DNA of 64,000 nucleotides, taken from Elioraea sp. Lineage in GTDB: Bacteria; Pseudomonadota; Alphaproteobacteria; Acetobacterales; Acetobacteraceae. The notes below the pieces were generated by a model, which searched no databases, was not told the origin of the DNA, and worked only from the letters and a program-made list of their open reading frames with translations. This document shows, piece after piece, positions 39,499-48,385 of the stretch; position 1 is the first letter of the stretch, and every line of letters begins with the position of its first letter. A program made the translations under genes and the position numbers. The DNA lies in NCBI RefSeq assembly GCF_022842375.1, contig NZ_JALHPR010000014.1, positions 54,870 through 118,869 of the forward strand, written 5' to 3'.

Positions 39499-40248
39499 TC
39501 ATGTCACCCGCGCGGCTTCGGGCCGCGCGGTCGTTGCTGTTTCCGGGGCAACGGCGCTGGGCGCTGCGCGATAGGCAGCCCACAGATCGGGCCGCCGCTC
39601 GCGCGTGATCCTCTCCGCCTCGGAACGCCGCCATGCGGCGATCGCCGCATGGTTGCCGCCGATCAGAACCTCAGGCACCGCATGCCCCTTCCAGAGCGCG
39701 GGCCGCGTGTAGTGCGGGTATTCCAGCAGGCCGCCCGCGAAGCTCTCCTCCGACGCGCTCTCCGCAGCACCCATCACGCCTGGCAGCAGCCGCACGCAGG
39801 CATCGAGCAGCACCATCGCCGCAGGCTCGCCGCCCGACAGCACATAGTCGCCGACCGAGAGCTCCTCCATCCCGCGCGCATCGATCACGCGCTGGTCGAT
39901 CCCCTCGTAGCGGCCGCAGAGCAGCACCACGCCCGGGCCTGTGGCGAGCGCGGCGACGCGCGCCTGCGTCAACGGCCGCCCGCGCGGGGTCAGCACGACG
40001 AGCGGCGCATCCGCTATTTCGGCAGCGGTCAGCGCGCCATCGAGCACGTCGGGCCGCATCACCATGCCCGCCCCGCCGCCGAAGGGCGTGTCATCGACCG
40101 ACCGATGCCGCCCCGTCGCATGCGCGCGGATGTCGATCGTCTCGAGCGCCCAGTCGCCGCGCGTGAGCGCACGGCCGGCGAGCGAGTGGCCAAGCGGCCC
40201 GGGGAACATCTCCGGGAACAGGGTAAGGACGCGCGCGGTCCAGTTCAT
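39499..40248 (-). CDS. trmD: tRNA (guanine-N1-)-methyltransferase
   Basis: A 249-aa SPOUT methyltransferase that makes m1G37 in tRNAs with G36, preventing frameshifts. Visible are [54 protein letters not shown] and the knot segment [20 protein letters not shown]. The C-terminus is extended by an Ala/Thr-rich tail. It overlaps rimM by 4 bp. Confidence 0.97.
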   Translation of the reverse strand: MNWTARVLTLFPEMFPGPLGHSLAGRALTRGDWALETIDIRAHATGRHRSVDDTPFGGGAGMVMRPDVLDGALTAAEIADAPLVVLTPRGRPLTQARVAALATGPGVVLLCGRYEGIDQRVIDARGMEELSVGDYVLSGGEPAAMVLLDACVRLLPGVMGAAESASEESFAGGLLEYPHYTRPALWKGHAVPEVLIGGNHAAIAAWRRSEAERITRERRPDLWAAYRAAPSAVAPETATTARPEAARVT

Positions 40249-40784
40249 GCCGCCGCCCCCTCGCCCACATCCGCAGAGGGCGGCACGATCTGTTCGGCTG
40301 GCGGATCGATCACGATGCGCCCAGCCGCGATGTCGACCACCGGAACGGCCGCGCGCGTGAAGGGCAGCAGCATCGCCGCGGCGCCATCCCGCACGATCTC
40401 GAGGAAGGTGCCAGCGCCATGGTCATGCACCGCCGTCACCGTGCCCACCGCCGCACCCGATGCATCGAGCGCGGCAAGCCCGACGAGATCGGCGAGGTAG
40501 AACTCGTCCCCCTCGGCCGGCGGCAGCACGGCGCGAGCGACATGGAGCCGCGTGCCCGTCAGCCGCGCGGCGGCATCACGATCCGCCACACCCGTGATGC
40601 GCACGACCGGCATCTCGCCAGGCGTGACGATCTCGAGGCGGAATGTCCGCTCGCCCGTCTCGTCGCTCAGTGGGCCGTAGGCGGCGATGTCCTCTGGCCG
40701 CGCGGTGAAGGCTTGCACGCGCACGAGTCCCCGCACGCCGTGCGGGCGGCCGATCACCCCCATCAGCACTCGAGGATCAGGCAT
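40245..40784 (-). CDS. rimM: Ribosome maturation factor RimM
   Basis: A 179-aa factor for 30S head assembly that binds S19. The N-terminal RimM domain starts [20 protein letters not shown], and the C-terminal PRC-barrel part includes [21 protein letters not shown] and [17 protein letters not shown]. The first ATG (40784) is used. It sits between rpsP (28 bp upstream) and trmD. Confidence 0.95.
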   Translation of the reverse strand: MPDPRVLMGVIGRPHGVRGLVRVQAFTARPEDIAAYGPLSDETGERTFRLEIVTPGEMPVVRITGVADRDAAARLTGTRLHVARAVLPPAEGDEFYLADLVGLAALDASGAAVGTVTAVHDHGAGTFLEIVRDGAAAMLLPFTRAAVPVVDIAAGRIVIDPPAEQIVPPSADVGEGAAA

Positions 40785-40812
40785 CGCGCGTCAATTTCCG
40801 CTGCGCGCAGGC

Positions 40813-41166
40813 TCAGGCGTTCGCCGCGGCTGCGGCGGCGGCAGCGGCGGCGGCGCGCTCCTGGGCCTTCTTCTTCGGCAGGTGCTGCTTGGACTGCTCG
40901 CGCATCACCGGGGCGGGAACGAGGCCCGCCTTGGCGAGGAAACGCTCGACCCGCTCGGTCACCTGCGCGCCCTTGCCGATCCAGTCCTGGATGCGCTCGG
41001 CCTCGAGCTTCACGCGGTCGGCGTGGTCGGCCGGCAGCATCGGGTTGTACGCGCCCACCTTCTCGATGAAGCGGCCATCACGCGGGCTGCGGCTGTCTGC
41101 CACGACGATGTGATAGTAGGGGCGCTTCTTGGCACCGGCGCGGGAAAGGCGGATCTTGAGGCTCAT
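40813..41166 (-). CDS. rpsP: 30S ribosomal protein S16
   Basis: A 117-aa ribosomal protein. The core [20 protein letters not shown] is followed by [20 protein letters not shown] and [20 protein letters not shown]. After the normal S16 end, a tail of Lys residues followed by a run of alanines (about a dozen) is added; such low-complexity tails are seen in alphaproteobacterial S16. It is 61 bp downstream of ffh. Confidence 0.97.
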   Translation of the reverse strand: MSLKIRLSRAGAKKRPYYHIVVADSRSPRDGRFIEKVGAYNPMLPADHADRVKLEAERIQDWIGKGAQVTERVERFLAKAGLVPAPVMREQSKQHLPKKKAQERAAAAAAAAAAANA

Positions 41167-41227
41167 TCCATCAGGTTCCTTCTGTCGGAAGAAGAGTGTG
41201 TCGTTTCGGTAGGGTGTCGTTGGCCGA

Positions 41228-42619
41228 TCAGAACGGCCGCTTGCCGCCGGGCATGCCGGGAAATCCCCCGCCGCCGCCCATCAGGCCGGAGAGGCCCTGC
41301 CGGAGCATGCCCTTCTGGCCCATCTTCTGCATGCGCTTCATCATCGTCGTCATGTCGTCGAACTGCTTCAGCAGGCGGTTCACGTCCTCGACCTTCATGC
41401 CGGCCCCGGCAGCGATGCGCTTCTTGCGCCCAGCCTTGATGATCTCGGGCTTGCGGCGCTCTGCCTTCGTCATGCTGTCGATGATCGCGACCTGGCGCTT
41501 CAGGATCTTGTCGTCGACCCGCGCCTCGGCCATCTGCGCCTTCACCTTCGACGCGCCAGGCAGCATGCCGAGCAGGCCCTGGAGGCTGCCCATCTTGGTG
41601 ATCTGGCCGAGCTGCTTGCGGTAGTCGTCGAGGTCGAACGTGCCCTTCTGCAGCTTGGCCGCGAGCTTCTCGGCGTCATCCGCCTCGATCGTCGCAGCCG
41701 CCTTCTCGACGAGCGAGACGACATCGCCCATGCCGAGGATGCGGCCGGCCACGCGATCGGGGTGGAAATCCTCGAGCGCGTCGAGCTTCTCGCCGACACC
41801 GACGAGGCGGATCGGCGCGCCCGTGATTGCGCGCATCGAGAGCGCCGCACCGCCGCGGGCATCGCCATCCATCCGCGTCATCACGATGCCGGTGACGCCC
41901 ACCTTCTCGTGGAAGGCACGCGCGACTGTCACCGCGTCCTGGCCGGTCATCGCATCGACGACGAGCAGCTTCTCGTGCGGGGAGGCGACGGTGGCGATCT
42001 CGGCCACCTCCTCCATCAGCGCCTCGTCGATCGCGAGGCGGCCCGCGGTGTCGAGCACCAGGACGTCGAAGCCGCCCTGGCGCGCCTCGGTCATCGCTCG
42101 GCGGGCGATCGCGACAGGCCGCTCCCCGGCGACGATGGGAAGGCTCAGCACGCCCGCACGGTCAGCCAGCGTGGCGAGCTGCTCCTGCGCGGCGGGCCGC
42201 TGCGTGTCGAGCGAGGCGAGCATCACGCGCTTGCGGTCGCGCGTGCGCAGGCGAAGCGCGATCTTGCCGGCCGACGTCGTCTTGCCGCTGCCCTGCAGGC
42301 CGAGCATGAGGATGACGACGGGCGCGGGGGCGTTCAGGTCGATGCCAGGGGCCGCCGGGCCGAGCATGGCGACGAGCGCGTCGTTGACGATCTTGACGAC
42401 CTGCTGGCCTGGCGTGACCGACTTCAGCACGCTCTCGCCGACGGCCTTCTCGCGCACGTCGTCGATGAAGGTCTTGACGACGGACAGTGCGACGTCAGCC
42501 TCGAGAAGTGCCACGCGCACCTCGCGCAGCGCCTCGGTCACGTCGGATTCCGACAGCGCGCCGCGGCGGCGCAGCTTGTCGAAAATCCCAGTCAGCCGGC
42601 CCGAAAGGGCGTCGAACAT
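41228..42619 (-). CDS. ffh: Signal recognition particle protein Ffh
   Basis: A 463-aa SRP GTPase that targets membrane-protein ribosomes. The N domain starts [20 protein letters not shown]. The G domain has [13 protein letters not shown] (G1), [21 protein letters not shown] and [10 protein letters not shown]. The Met-rich M domain includes [19 protein letters not shown]-like [17 protein letters not shown] and MMKRMQKMG, and ends in a Gly/Met tail. The ATG at 42619 gives the standard N-terminus. The divergent region to 42847 (228 bp) carries its promoter and a CCCAC/GTGGG inverted repeat at 42692-42706. Confidence 0.97.
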   Translation of the reverse strand: MFDALSGRLTGIFDKLRRRGALSESDVTEALREVRVALLEADVALSVVKTFIDDVREKAVGESVLKSVTPGQQVVKIVNDALVAMLGPAAPGIDLNAPAPVVILMLGLQGSGKTTSAGKIALRLRTRDRKRVMLASLDTQRPAAQEQLATLADRAGVLSLPIVAGERPVAIARRAMTEARQGGFDVLVLDTAGRLAIDEALMEEVAEIATVASPHEKLLVVDAMTGQDAVTVARAFHEKVGVTGIVMTRMDGDARGGAALSMRAITGAPIRLVGVGEKLDALEDFHPDRVAGRILGMGDVVSLVEKAAATIEADDAEKLAAKLQKGTFDLDDYRKQLGQITKMGSLQGLLGMLPGASKVKAQMAEARVDDKILKRQVAIIDSMTKAERRKPEIIKAGRKKRIAAGAGMKVEDVNRLLKQFDDMTTMMKRMQKMGQKGMLRQGLSGLMGGGGGFPGMPGGKRPF

Positions 42620-42847
42620 GCTCGCTCCATCATCCAGGCGGGCCCCAAACGCGAATGCGCCGCTGCGCGAGCCTTCGCGGAGCGGCGGTGCCCCACACCG
42701 GGTGGGACGAGCGGCAGGGTCTGCCGTGGTCGGCGGTGTATGGCCGGACCCGGCGGTTGCGTCAAGCGGAGCAGCGGGGGTGGCGGGTGCAACTCCAGGC
42801 CCGCCGAGCGGTTGCAGCCTCCCAGACGGACCGGGGAGGAGCGACCG

Positions 42848-43342
42848 ATGGCCGACGACCACGACATGGAAACCAGGCTCTGGGCGGCCCTGCGCGCGGA
42901 CAAGATCGTGATGCTGGGCCTCGTCGGGGCCGAGGGCGGGCATACCCGCCCGATGACCGCCCAGTTCGACCGCGATGCGCCGCCCATCTGGTTCTTCACC
43001 TCGACCGACGCCGTGCTGGTGCAGAAGCTCGGCAGCGGCGCGCGGGCAACGGCGGCCTTCGTCTCGTCCGGTCACGACCTGTTCGCGACGATCGAGGGCA
43101 CCCTCGTGCGGGATGACGACCCCGCCGTCATCGACCGGCTCTGGAACAGCCAGATTGCCGTCTGGTACGAGCATGGCAGGGCAGACCCCACGCTGGTGCT
43201 GCTGCGCTTCGACACCACCGAGGCCGAGATCTGGCTGAACGAGACGAGCCTGGTCGCGGGGCTGAAGCTGATGTTTGGCAAGAATCCGAAGCAGGACGCG
43301 AAGGAGAAGGTCGCCCGCGTCTCCCTGTCGCGGCCGCCCTGA
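42848..43342 (+). CDS. Pyridoxamine 5'-phosphate oxidase-like FMN-binding protein (general stress protein type)
   Basis: A 164-aa protein with the split-barrel fold of PNPOx-like proteins. Characteristic segments are HTRPMTAQFDRDAPPIWFFT, GARATAAFVSSGHDLFATIEG and IDRLWNSQIAVWYEHGRADP, then LLRFDTTEAEIWLNE. This matches the general-stress-protein-26 group, which binds FMN or related cofactors. The ATG at 42848 has GGGGAGGAG before it. It is divergent from ffh and stands alone. Its biochemical role is not known. Confidence 0.85.
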   Translation: MADDHDMETRLWAALRADKIVMLGLVGAEGGHTRPMTAQFDRDAPPIWFFTSTDAVLVQKLGSGARATAAFVSSGHDLFATIEGTLVRDDDPAVIDRLWNSQIAVWYEHGRADPTLVLLRFDTTEAEIWLNETSLVAGLKLMFGKNPKQDAKEKVARVSLSRPP

Positions 43343-43371
43343 GCGCGCCTCCCCCGATCCGCCTGGAAAGG

Positions 43372-43389
43372 TGCCGCCGGCTTGCGGCA
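43372..43389 (+). terminator. Hairpin downstream of the FMN-binding protein gene
   Basis: TGCCGC-CGGCTT-GCGGCA forms a perfect 6-bp stem with a 6-base loop, 29 bp after the stop at 43342. A third TGCCGC follows closely. There is no T-run, so termination is only suggested. Confidence 0.3.
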
Positions 43390-43427
43390 TCCTGCCGCGG
43401 CAACATGCGATCACGGGGGAGACCGGC

Positions 43428-44297
43428 ATGGCCGCGACCGAGGGGCGCCTGCCACTGGCGAGCCCCGCCTATTGCCACCGCCGCCGCGCCCTGCTCTCAG
43501 CAGGAGCAGGCATGCTGACCGCGCTTGCACTTGGCCTGCCCCTCGGCGGCTGCGCGCAGAACGAACAGCTCGGGCGTTCGCAGCTCATCCTCGTGTCCGA
43601 CGCCGAGCTCGAGCAGATGTCGAACATCGCGGAGGCTGACATCCGCCGCCGCTCGGGCGGGCCGTTGCGTGATCCGGCGCGGCAGCGCGCGCTCGAGCGC
43701 GTGGCGGGCAGGCTATCGGACGTCGAGGGCGCGCCGCAGCCGCCGCAGGGCTTCCGGCCGGAGCTGCTGGCTGACCGCAGCGTGAACGCCTTCGTGCTGC
43801 CGAACGGCTACTCGGGCTATTTCGATGGGATGTGGGGCTTCGTCGGCGGCAACCAGGACGAGCTGGCCATCATCATGGGCCATGAGATGGGCCACCTCAC
43901 CGGCCGGCATGCGCAGGAGCGGGTGAGCCAGCAACTCGCGCTTGGCCTCGGCGCCGCAGTGCTCGGCACCGCGGTGGCGGCAGGCGCTGGTGCGCGGCGG
44001 TATTCGCCCGCGATCGGCGCAGCACTCGGCCTCGGGGCCGCGATGGGCGGTGCCGCGTTCTCGCGCAGCCACGAATTCGAGGCGGACAGGCTGGGCTTGG
44101 TCTACGCCGCCCGCGCGGGCTACGAGCCGCAGGCGGCCCAGCGATTCTGGGACAGGATGGAGGCGCAGCAGGGCCAGGCCCGAGGCCCGACCTTCCTCTC
44201 GACCCACCCTTCCCATGGCGACAGGCGGGAGCGGCTCGCAGTGCTCATTCGCGAGGACCCCGACGTGCGGCGGGCTGTGGCAGCCCGGCGGGGCTGA
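43428..44297 (+). CDS. M48 family zinc metalloprotease, probable lipoprotein
   Basis: A 289-aa protease. The N-terminus has RRR then a hydrophobic stretch and the lipobox-like LPLGGC (Cys about 42), so an outer- or inner-membrane lipoprotein is likely. The M48 core has HEMGH (152-156), preceded by DELAIIMG, and the third zinc ligand in SHEFEADRLG (about 216). Two Ala/Gly-rich hydrophobic stretches lie between these motifs. The C-terminus has FLSTHPSHGDRRERL, typical of BepA/LoiP-like periplasmic proteases involved in outer-membrane quality control. The gene ends six bases before the hairpin that once ended infC. Confidence 0.92.
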   Translation: MAATEGRLPLASPAYCHRRRALLSAGAGMLTALALGLPLGGCAQNEQLGRSQLILVSDAELEQMSNIAEADIRRRSGGPLRDPARQRALERVAGRLSDVEGAPQPPQGFRPELLADRSVNAFVLPNGYSGYFDGMWGFVGGNQDELAIIMGHEMGHLTGRHAQERVSQQLALGLGAAVLGTAVAAGAGARRYSPAIGAALGLGAAMGGAAFSRSHEFEADRLGLVYAARAGYEPQAAQRFWDRMEAQQGQARGPTFLSTHPSHGDRRERLAVLIREDPDVRRAVAARRG

Positions 44298-44302
44298 GAA
44301 CC

Positions 44303-44325
44303 GACGCCGCGCTCAGCGCGGCGTC
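44303..44325. terminator. Perfect 10-bp hairpin containing the original infC stop codon
   Basis: GACGCCGCGC-TCA-GCGCGGCGTC is a perfect 10-bp inverted repeat with a 3-base loop. Read on the minus strand it contains the codons ACG CCG CGC TGA, the original end of infC before the element inserted, with the stop codon as the loop. It also follows the M48 gene stop by 5 bp, so it could serve as a shared terminator for the two convergent genes. There is no T-tract. Confidence 0.55.
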
Positions 44326-44341
44326 AGCACCATGATCATCT
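44326..44341. repeat. attL core (direct repeat with 55965-55980)
   Basis: AGCACCATGATCATCT, identical to the right-end copy. To its left the displaced chromosomal tail of infC reads, on the minus strand, ATC ATG GTG CTG ACG CCG CGC TGA (IMVLTPR-stop). To its right is element DNA. Confidence 0.85.
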
Positions 44342-44415
44342 CCTAATGCATCCCTGACGGGGTTGCCGCAACCAAGCATAACCCTACCGAAAGGCCGAAT
44401 GTAGCCCTATCAAGG

Positions 44416-44613
44416 GTGCTGACATGGGCAGCGATTGCCGCTATCGTGGTTGCTGCTTGGTTGCTGGATCGCGGATGGGCCGGATCAGCAGCCATGGAGC
44501 ACCCCCCGGGGGGCTCGCTCGATCGCCCAGGAGAGGAGGGGGGGTCAAAAAATGGCGACGCCGCCCCCTGCCGTGGATCGCGGCTATTTCCCAGGCCGAA
44601 TGATCGGATGTGA
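44416..44613 (+). CDS. Possible small membrane protein at the left end of the element
   Basis: A 65-codon frame from a GTG. The first 22 residues (LTWAAIAAIVVAAWLLDRGW) would form one membrane helix, and the rest is Gly/Pro/Arg-rich. No strong ribosome site is seen (only AGGG close to the start). It could be a real small protein or a chance frame in the noncoding att-proximal region. The rest of 44342-44802 has no gene: it holds a CCCCCCGGGGGG palindrome at 44502-44513 and the repeat array described separately. Confidence 0.2.
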   Translation: MLTWAAIAAIVVAAWLLDRGWAGSAAMEHPPGGSLDRPGEEGGSKNGDAAPCRGSRLFPRPNDRM

Positions 44614-44666
44614 CGCGCGCGCCGGAGGCCGACGCGACGTGCGCATTCGTATAGAGCCTAAAAGTG

Positions 44667-44776
44667 GTGCCCCACGTGCCCCAGTGCCCCACACGGCGAA
44701 TTCCCGTGTGCGATCAGGGCCTTACCTTGGGGCACCGGCGGTCACCCCCCTGGGGCACCGCGCCCCGAGTGCCCCA
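44667..44776. repeat. Array of 8-bp repeats GTGCCCCA/TGGGGCAC, left arm
   Basis: Six exact copies: GTGCCCCA at 44667, 44676, 44684 and 44769, and the reverse complement TGGGGCAC at 44728 and 44751. The array lies between attL and the integrase start, 341-450 bp from the core. A matching array is found at the same distance from attR. Candidate roles are integrase arm-type sites, replication iterons, or sites for the element's own regulator. Confidence 0.7.
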
Positions 44777-44802
44777 GGGCAGCACCATGAGCGGAGGAAC
44801 CC

Positions 44803-46074
44803 ATGCCGAAGCTGACGAAGCGGACCGTCGAGGCAGCCGAGGCCGACGGCGAGAAGCCGCGCCTGATCTGGGATGGCACGCTGCCCGGCTATGGCCTTCG
44901 CGCCTACAAGTCCGGCCGCAAGGTGTTCGTGCTCAAGTATCGGCCAAGCGGCCCGAGCGGCCCGCAACGGTGGCTGACGCTCGGCACCTTCGGCGCGATC
45001 ACGGCCGAGCAGGCGCGCGCCCTCGCCGAGCGGGCGCTGGGCAGGATTGCTGCCGGCGGTGATCCGCAGGCGGAGCGTCTCGAGGAGCACGCCGCCGCGG
45101 CCGACACGCTGGCCGATGCCTTCGCCGCCTGGATCGCGGAGAGCGAGGGCAAGCGGGAGGGCAGCACGATCGCGCTCTATCGTGACCTGTTCGACCGCGT
45201 GATCCTCCCCGAGCTCGGCAAGAAGCCGGTGGCGAAGCTCACCCGCGCCGAGGTCGCCGCCTGGCACGCGCGGCAGAAGGCAGCCCCCTATCAGGCGAAC
45301 CGCGGCCTCGCCGCCCTCGCCGCGCTCATGGCGTGGTGCGTCTCGCAGCACCGCCGCCCCGAGGCGTCGGGCAACCCGTGCAAGGGGGTGCAGCGGTTCA
45401 AGGAGGAGCGGAGGCAACGCTTCCTGAGCGAGGCCGAGCTCGGCACCGTTGGCGAAGCCATGACCGCGCTCGAGGCCGAGGGGAAGCTGAACCCCTATGC
45501 GGCGTCGGCGCTCCGCATGCTGATCCTGACCGGCGCGCGCCGGTCCGAAATCCGCACGCTCCGCTGGGAGAACGTCGACATTGACCGCGCGTGCCTGCAT
45601 CTGCCGAAGAGCAAGACGGGCGCGAAGGTGATCCACCTTCCGCCGGCGGCCATGCAGATCCTCGGGGCGCTCCCCCGCATCGACCGGAACCCCTACGTCT
45701 TCCCGGGGGAGAAGGCCGGCGCGCCGTTCTCCTGCCTCAACCGCCCCTGGAACGATGTGCGCGTGCGCGCCGGATTGAAGCCGGTGCGTCTGCATGACCT
45801 GCGGCACACCCACGCCAGCCTGGGCGCTGCCGCAGGCCTGAGCCTGCCCGTGATCGGCCGTCTGCTCGGGCACAGCCAGCCGCGCACGACGGCTGCCTAT
45901 GCGCACCTGGCCGACGATCCCGTGAAGCGGGCGGCTGCACTTGTCGGTGACCAAGCCGCCCGAGCGCTCGGCCTGCCGATGCCTGGCGGCGCTGCGGAGC
46001 CGGCCCCGGCAAGCGAGGTCGTGACGATCACCGAGGCTCGACGCCGCCGGAGGCTCGCGAAAGCGGCGACATAG
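44803..46074 (+). CDS. int: Tyrosine-type integrase (P4-int/DUF4102 type)
   Basis: A 423-aa site-specific recombinase. The N-terminal DUF4102 arm-binding domain (about 1-90) has PRLIWDGTLPGYGLRAYKSG. A SAM-like core-binding domain spans about 100-185. The catalytic domain has Arg246 in TGARRSEI, Lys271 in SKTG, His331 and Arg334 in HDLRH, His357 in LLGHSQ and the nucleophile Tyr366 in TTAAYAH, so all active residues are present. A GGAGGAAC ribosome site precedes the ATG. It sits at the left end reading inward. This type usually targets tRNA or conserved gene 3' ends, as here with infC. Confidence 0.96.
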   Translation: MPKLTKRTVEAAEADGEKPRLIWDGTLPGYGLRAYKSGRKVFVLKYRPSGPSGPQRWLTLGTFGAITAEQARALAERALGRIAAGGDPQAERLEEHAAAADTLADAFAAWIAESEGKREGSTIALYRDLFDRVILPELGKKPVAKLTRAEVAAWHARQKAAPYQANRGLAALAALMAWCVSQHRRPEASGNPCKGVQRFKEERRQRFLSEAELGTVGEAMTALEAEGKLNPYAASALRMLILTGARRSEIRTLRWENVDIDRACLHLPKSKTGAKVIHLPPAAMQILGALPRIDRNPYVFPGEKAGAPFSCLNRPWNDVRVRAGLKPVRLHDLRHTHASLGAAAGLSLPVIGRLLGHSQPRTTAAYAHLADDPVKRAAALVGDQAARALGLPMPGGAAEPAPASEVVTITEARRRRRLAKAAT

Positions 46075-46108
46075 AGACGGCCGCGCCCGGCGGTTCCGGG
46101 CATAGGGC

Positions 46109-46141
46109 GGGCCGAGTGGTGCAGCGAACACCACCCGGCCC
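46109..46141 (+). terminator. Strong stem-loop after the integrase gene
   Basis: GGGCCG-A-GTGGTG pairs with CACCAC-C-CGGCCC across a 7-base loop. This gives a 13-position stem with a single A-C mismatch, 34 bp after the integrase stop and 29 bp before the next gene. No T-tract follows, so it may be a terminator, or a protein or RNA regulatory site. Confidence 0.4.
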
Positions 46142-46170
46142 TGACCGACCAAGCGCAAAGGGACTGCGAC

Positions 46171-46713
46171 ATGATGGCTACCCAGACGAATATCACGCCT
46201 GCCGGCGCGTTGCGTGCCGAGCTCGAGGAGGCCGCGCAGCTCGCGCGCGGCATCTCCGAGGTTGCGGCGACGCTGATCGACATCAACGCGGACCCGCCGA
46301 TGCGCGACGACGAGGGAACATCCCCCTGCGAAAGCGTGCGATGGGCGGCCGATGCGATGGTCGATCAGATCGAAGCCGTGCGGCGCAGGCTGCCGAAGCG
46401 GGGCGGGGGCGTCGACGATCGCGCCGAAAGCGCCCTCGCCAACCTGGCCGATGGCGCGGCGACGCTGCGCACCCTTGTGCGCGCGCTGCGCTATCGGATG
46501 CCGAACCGGAAGCATCCGCTTGTGCATCTCGCGCTGCGCACGGCGAGGGAGATCGAGGCCGCCCTGGCAACCGCCTATGACCGAACGAGCGGCATCAACA
46601 CGGGGCATCCCCTTGTCAGGGTCACGCCAGAACCGACGGGAGCCAGCGCCGCGGCGGCACGCGAGGATGCGGAGGCCGACGCGTCGATCGCCGCGCCCGC
46701 CCGGCTGCACTGA
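46171..46713 (+). CDS. Element protein of unknown function
   Basis: A 180-aa protein I do not recognise. It appears soluble and mostly helical, with ALRAELEEAAQLARGISEV near the start and a stretch LADGAATLRTLVRALRYRM in the centre, and ends in an Ala-rich tail. An AAGGGA ribosome site lies before the ATG, and a second ATG follows immediately. It is the first gene after the integrase and has a codon pattern like its neighbours, so it is probably real. No metal-binding or catalytic motif is seen. Confidence 0.7.
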   Translation: MMATQTNITPAGALRAELEEAAQLARGISEVAATLIDINADPPMRDDEGTSPCESVRWAADAMVDQIEAVRRRLPKRGGGVDDRAESALANLADGAATLRTLVRALRYRMPNRKHPLVHLALRTAREIEAALATAYDRTSGINTGHPLVRVTPEPTGASAAAAREDAEADASIAAPARLH

Positions 46714-46726
46714 CGGGGGGCGCGCC

Positions 46727-47458
46727 ATGTCGCTCATCCCGCCGGCTGGTCGGTTGTTCCTGGACGCGGCCGTTGCTGCCTGGTGGGCGCGCCATGGATC
46801 GACGACCGCCACACCGGACGACGACGGGGTGACGCTCCCCGCCGTCATCCGCGGTGCGATCGCGCCGTCGCCGCCGCAGCCGGCCCGCGACGCGGTCCGC
46901 CGCGCCCTCGCCGATGGCGTGCTTCGTGCCGAGGCGCTGTTCGATGATGGCATCACAGAGCCTATTCCGCCGGAGTTCTGGCGAAGCACCGCCGGCGCCC
47001 GCGCCATGTGGCCGGGTGAGAGGGTGAGCGTTCCCTCCCGACCCCTCACCGCGCGCATGTTGCCGAGTGCAACGCTGCCGGTTGTCGTCAACGCCCCGCG
47101 AGGACGGCCGATCGTCAGCGCGGGCGACGTGCGGGCCTGGCTCGATGGCCGAGAGCCAGTGTTGACAGGTGCGCCGGGGGCGGACCCGGAGCCTCTCGCG
47201 CGTGGCGGCGTTAGGACTGAGCCTCGCAGTGCTCACGCGCCGCTGAGCGAGCGCGCGCGTTCGTTGATCCGCGTGCAGGAAGAAGCGCTTCGCACCACGG
47301 GGAAGATACTGCCGCAAATTTCTGCACAGGAAAAAGTCGAGCCGGACGGGCCGAAAGGGCGATGGAGTGGCCCTTGGGCCGAGGTCAAACGGCATCGGCC
47401 CGAGTTAAGCCTCAAACCCGAGAGACCGCGCGGGGCGCGCGAGAAGTCGACAAACTGA
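46727..47458 (+). CDS. Element protein of unknown function
   Basis: A 243-aa protein with no family I can name. The N-terminal part (IPPAGRLFLDAAVAAWWARH) looks like a conserved helical start, followed by TEPIPPEFWRSTAGARAMWPG and VSAGDVRAWLDGREP. The C-terminal quarter is rich in Arg/Pro/Lys and may bind nucleic acid. The frame is open much further upstream, but the ATG at 46727, 13 bp after the previous stop with a GGGGGGCG ribosome-like site, fits the gene order. A role in DNA binding or regulation is only a guess. Confidence 0.65.
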   Translation: MSLIPPAGRLFLDAAVAAWWARHGSTTATPDDDGVTLPAVIRGAIAPSPPQPARDAVRRALADGVLRAEALFDDGITEPIPPEFWRSTAGARAMWPGERVSVPSRPLTARMLPSATLPVVVNAPRGRPIVSAGDVRAWLDGREPVLTGAPGADPEPLARGGVRTEPRSAHAPLSERARSLIRVQEEALRTTGKILPQISAQEKVEPDGPKGRWSGPWAEVKRHRPELSLKPERPRGAREKSTN

Positions 47459-47560
47459 ATTAAGTCTGACGCCACTTTGTTCAGTTAGGCCGTCGGGTTT
47501 CGGCTGTGGATTATCGGCTCCACCGCCCCTCCTGCCAGAGGGCGCGAACAGGAGAAGCCG

Positions 47561-48382
47561 ATGCCCGACGCAGCCCTTGCCCTCGACGCCCCGCGACCGC
47601 ATGCGGGGCTTCCCTTCCCGCCCGACGACCGTGCGGACTTCCGCCCGTGCGGCAGCGTGATGGCCGAGACGATGGCGACCTTCGCCCTCACTGGCGAAAC
47701 GGTCTTCACGTCGATCATCGCCCTTGTTCGCCGCGCTGAGCTTCGCTGCTTCTTCCCCGACGGCAGCGGCGAATGCCTCGCGCCACCGGTCGAGCTCGGC
47801 TCGCGGCAGCTCACGGCGCGTGCGTTCGATCGGCGCGCGAACACCTGGCTCCCGCTCGGCGAGATGCTGGTCGACGCAGGCGCGGTCCACGCTGCCTTCG
47901 CCGCACGATGGATCGCCCGCGCTCCCTTCCGCGCCGCCACGGCCGAGGAGCTGGCGGACAAGCGAGCCTGGCATCCGTGGCAGGGGGACGCTGCGTGGGA
48001 GCTGCTGAAGCAGTCGCCGCCCATGGCGCAAGTGTTCACGGTCAACGCGGCGATGGCGTTCATCTCACACGCGATCCTCCTCAATCTCGTTCCGGTCGCA
48101 CAGCCGATCACCAGCGATGTCCGCGCGCCGATCGTGGTCACGCCGCACCTGGTCGTGAGCGGCTTCCAGGATGGCAGCGGCGCCGATCGCGAGGGGGCGG
48201 GCGGCATCCTCCGCGCTGCTGTGCCTGCCACTGTCGATGGGCGCTGGCGTCTGACGGACCAGCTGCGACCGATCGAGGTGCATTTGCCGTCGCTTCGCGC
48301 GCTGCTGCTTGACGTGGTGGAGGGGCGGGTCGAGCGCCCGGCAGCCTCCGTCCTCTGCAAGCTGCCGAGCGAGCTGGCCTGA
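47561..48382 (+). CDS. Element protein of unknown function
   Basis: A 273-aa protein that I cannot assign. It has a compact Trp/Asp-containing segment (RAWHPWQGDAAWELLKQSP) in the middle and a region rich in beta-branched residues (ILLNLVPVAQPITSDVRAPI) near residues 165-185. No membrane helix or signal peptide is evident. It is preceded by a 102-bp gap with a relatively AT-rich stretch (47458-47510), a possible promoter. The next gene starts 3 bp after its stop, so they are likely co-translated. Confidence 0.65.
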   Translation: MPDAALALDAPRPHAGLPFPPDDRADFRPCGSVMAETMATFALTGETVFTSIIALVRRAELRCFFPDGSGECLAPPVELGSRQLTARAFDRRANTWLPLGEMLVDAGAVHAAFAARWIARAPFRAATAEELADKRAWHPWQGDAAWELLKQSPPMAQVFTVNAAMAFISHAILLNLVPVAQPITSDVRAPIVVTPHLVVSGFQDGSGADREGAGGILRAAVPATVDGRWRLTDQLRPIEVHLPSLRALLLDVVEGRVERPAASVLCKLPSELA

Positions 48383-48385
48383 GCC

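Noticed and set aside
42688..42695. A GTGCCCCA copy upstream of ffh as part of the element's system
   Set aside because: A single copy outside the element is expected by chance in GC-rich DNA.
41762..42847. Long upstream extension of the FMN-binding protein frame over ffh
   Set aside because: The extension is antisense to ffh; the ATG at 42848 has a strong ribosome site and gives the normal family length.
44667..44776. The GTGCCCCA arrays as a CRISPR array
   Set aside because: Units are 8 bp, in both orientations, with irregular spacing and no unique spacers, and there are no cas genes.
44722..47091. A 789-codon minus-strand frame over the integrase and neighbours
   Set aside because: Low-complexity Arg/Gly/Ala composition and no ribosome site, whereas the integrase on the plus strand has all catalytic residues.
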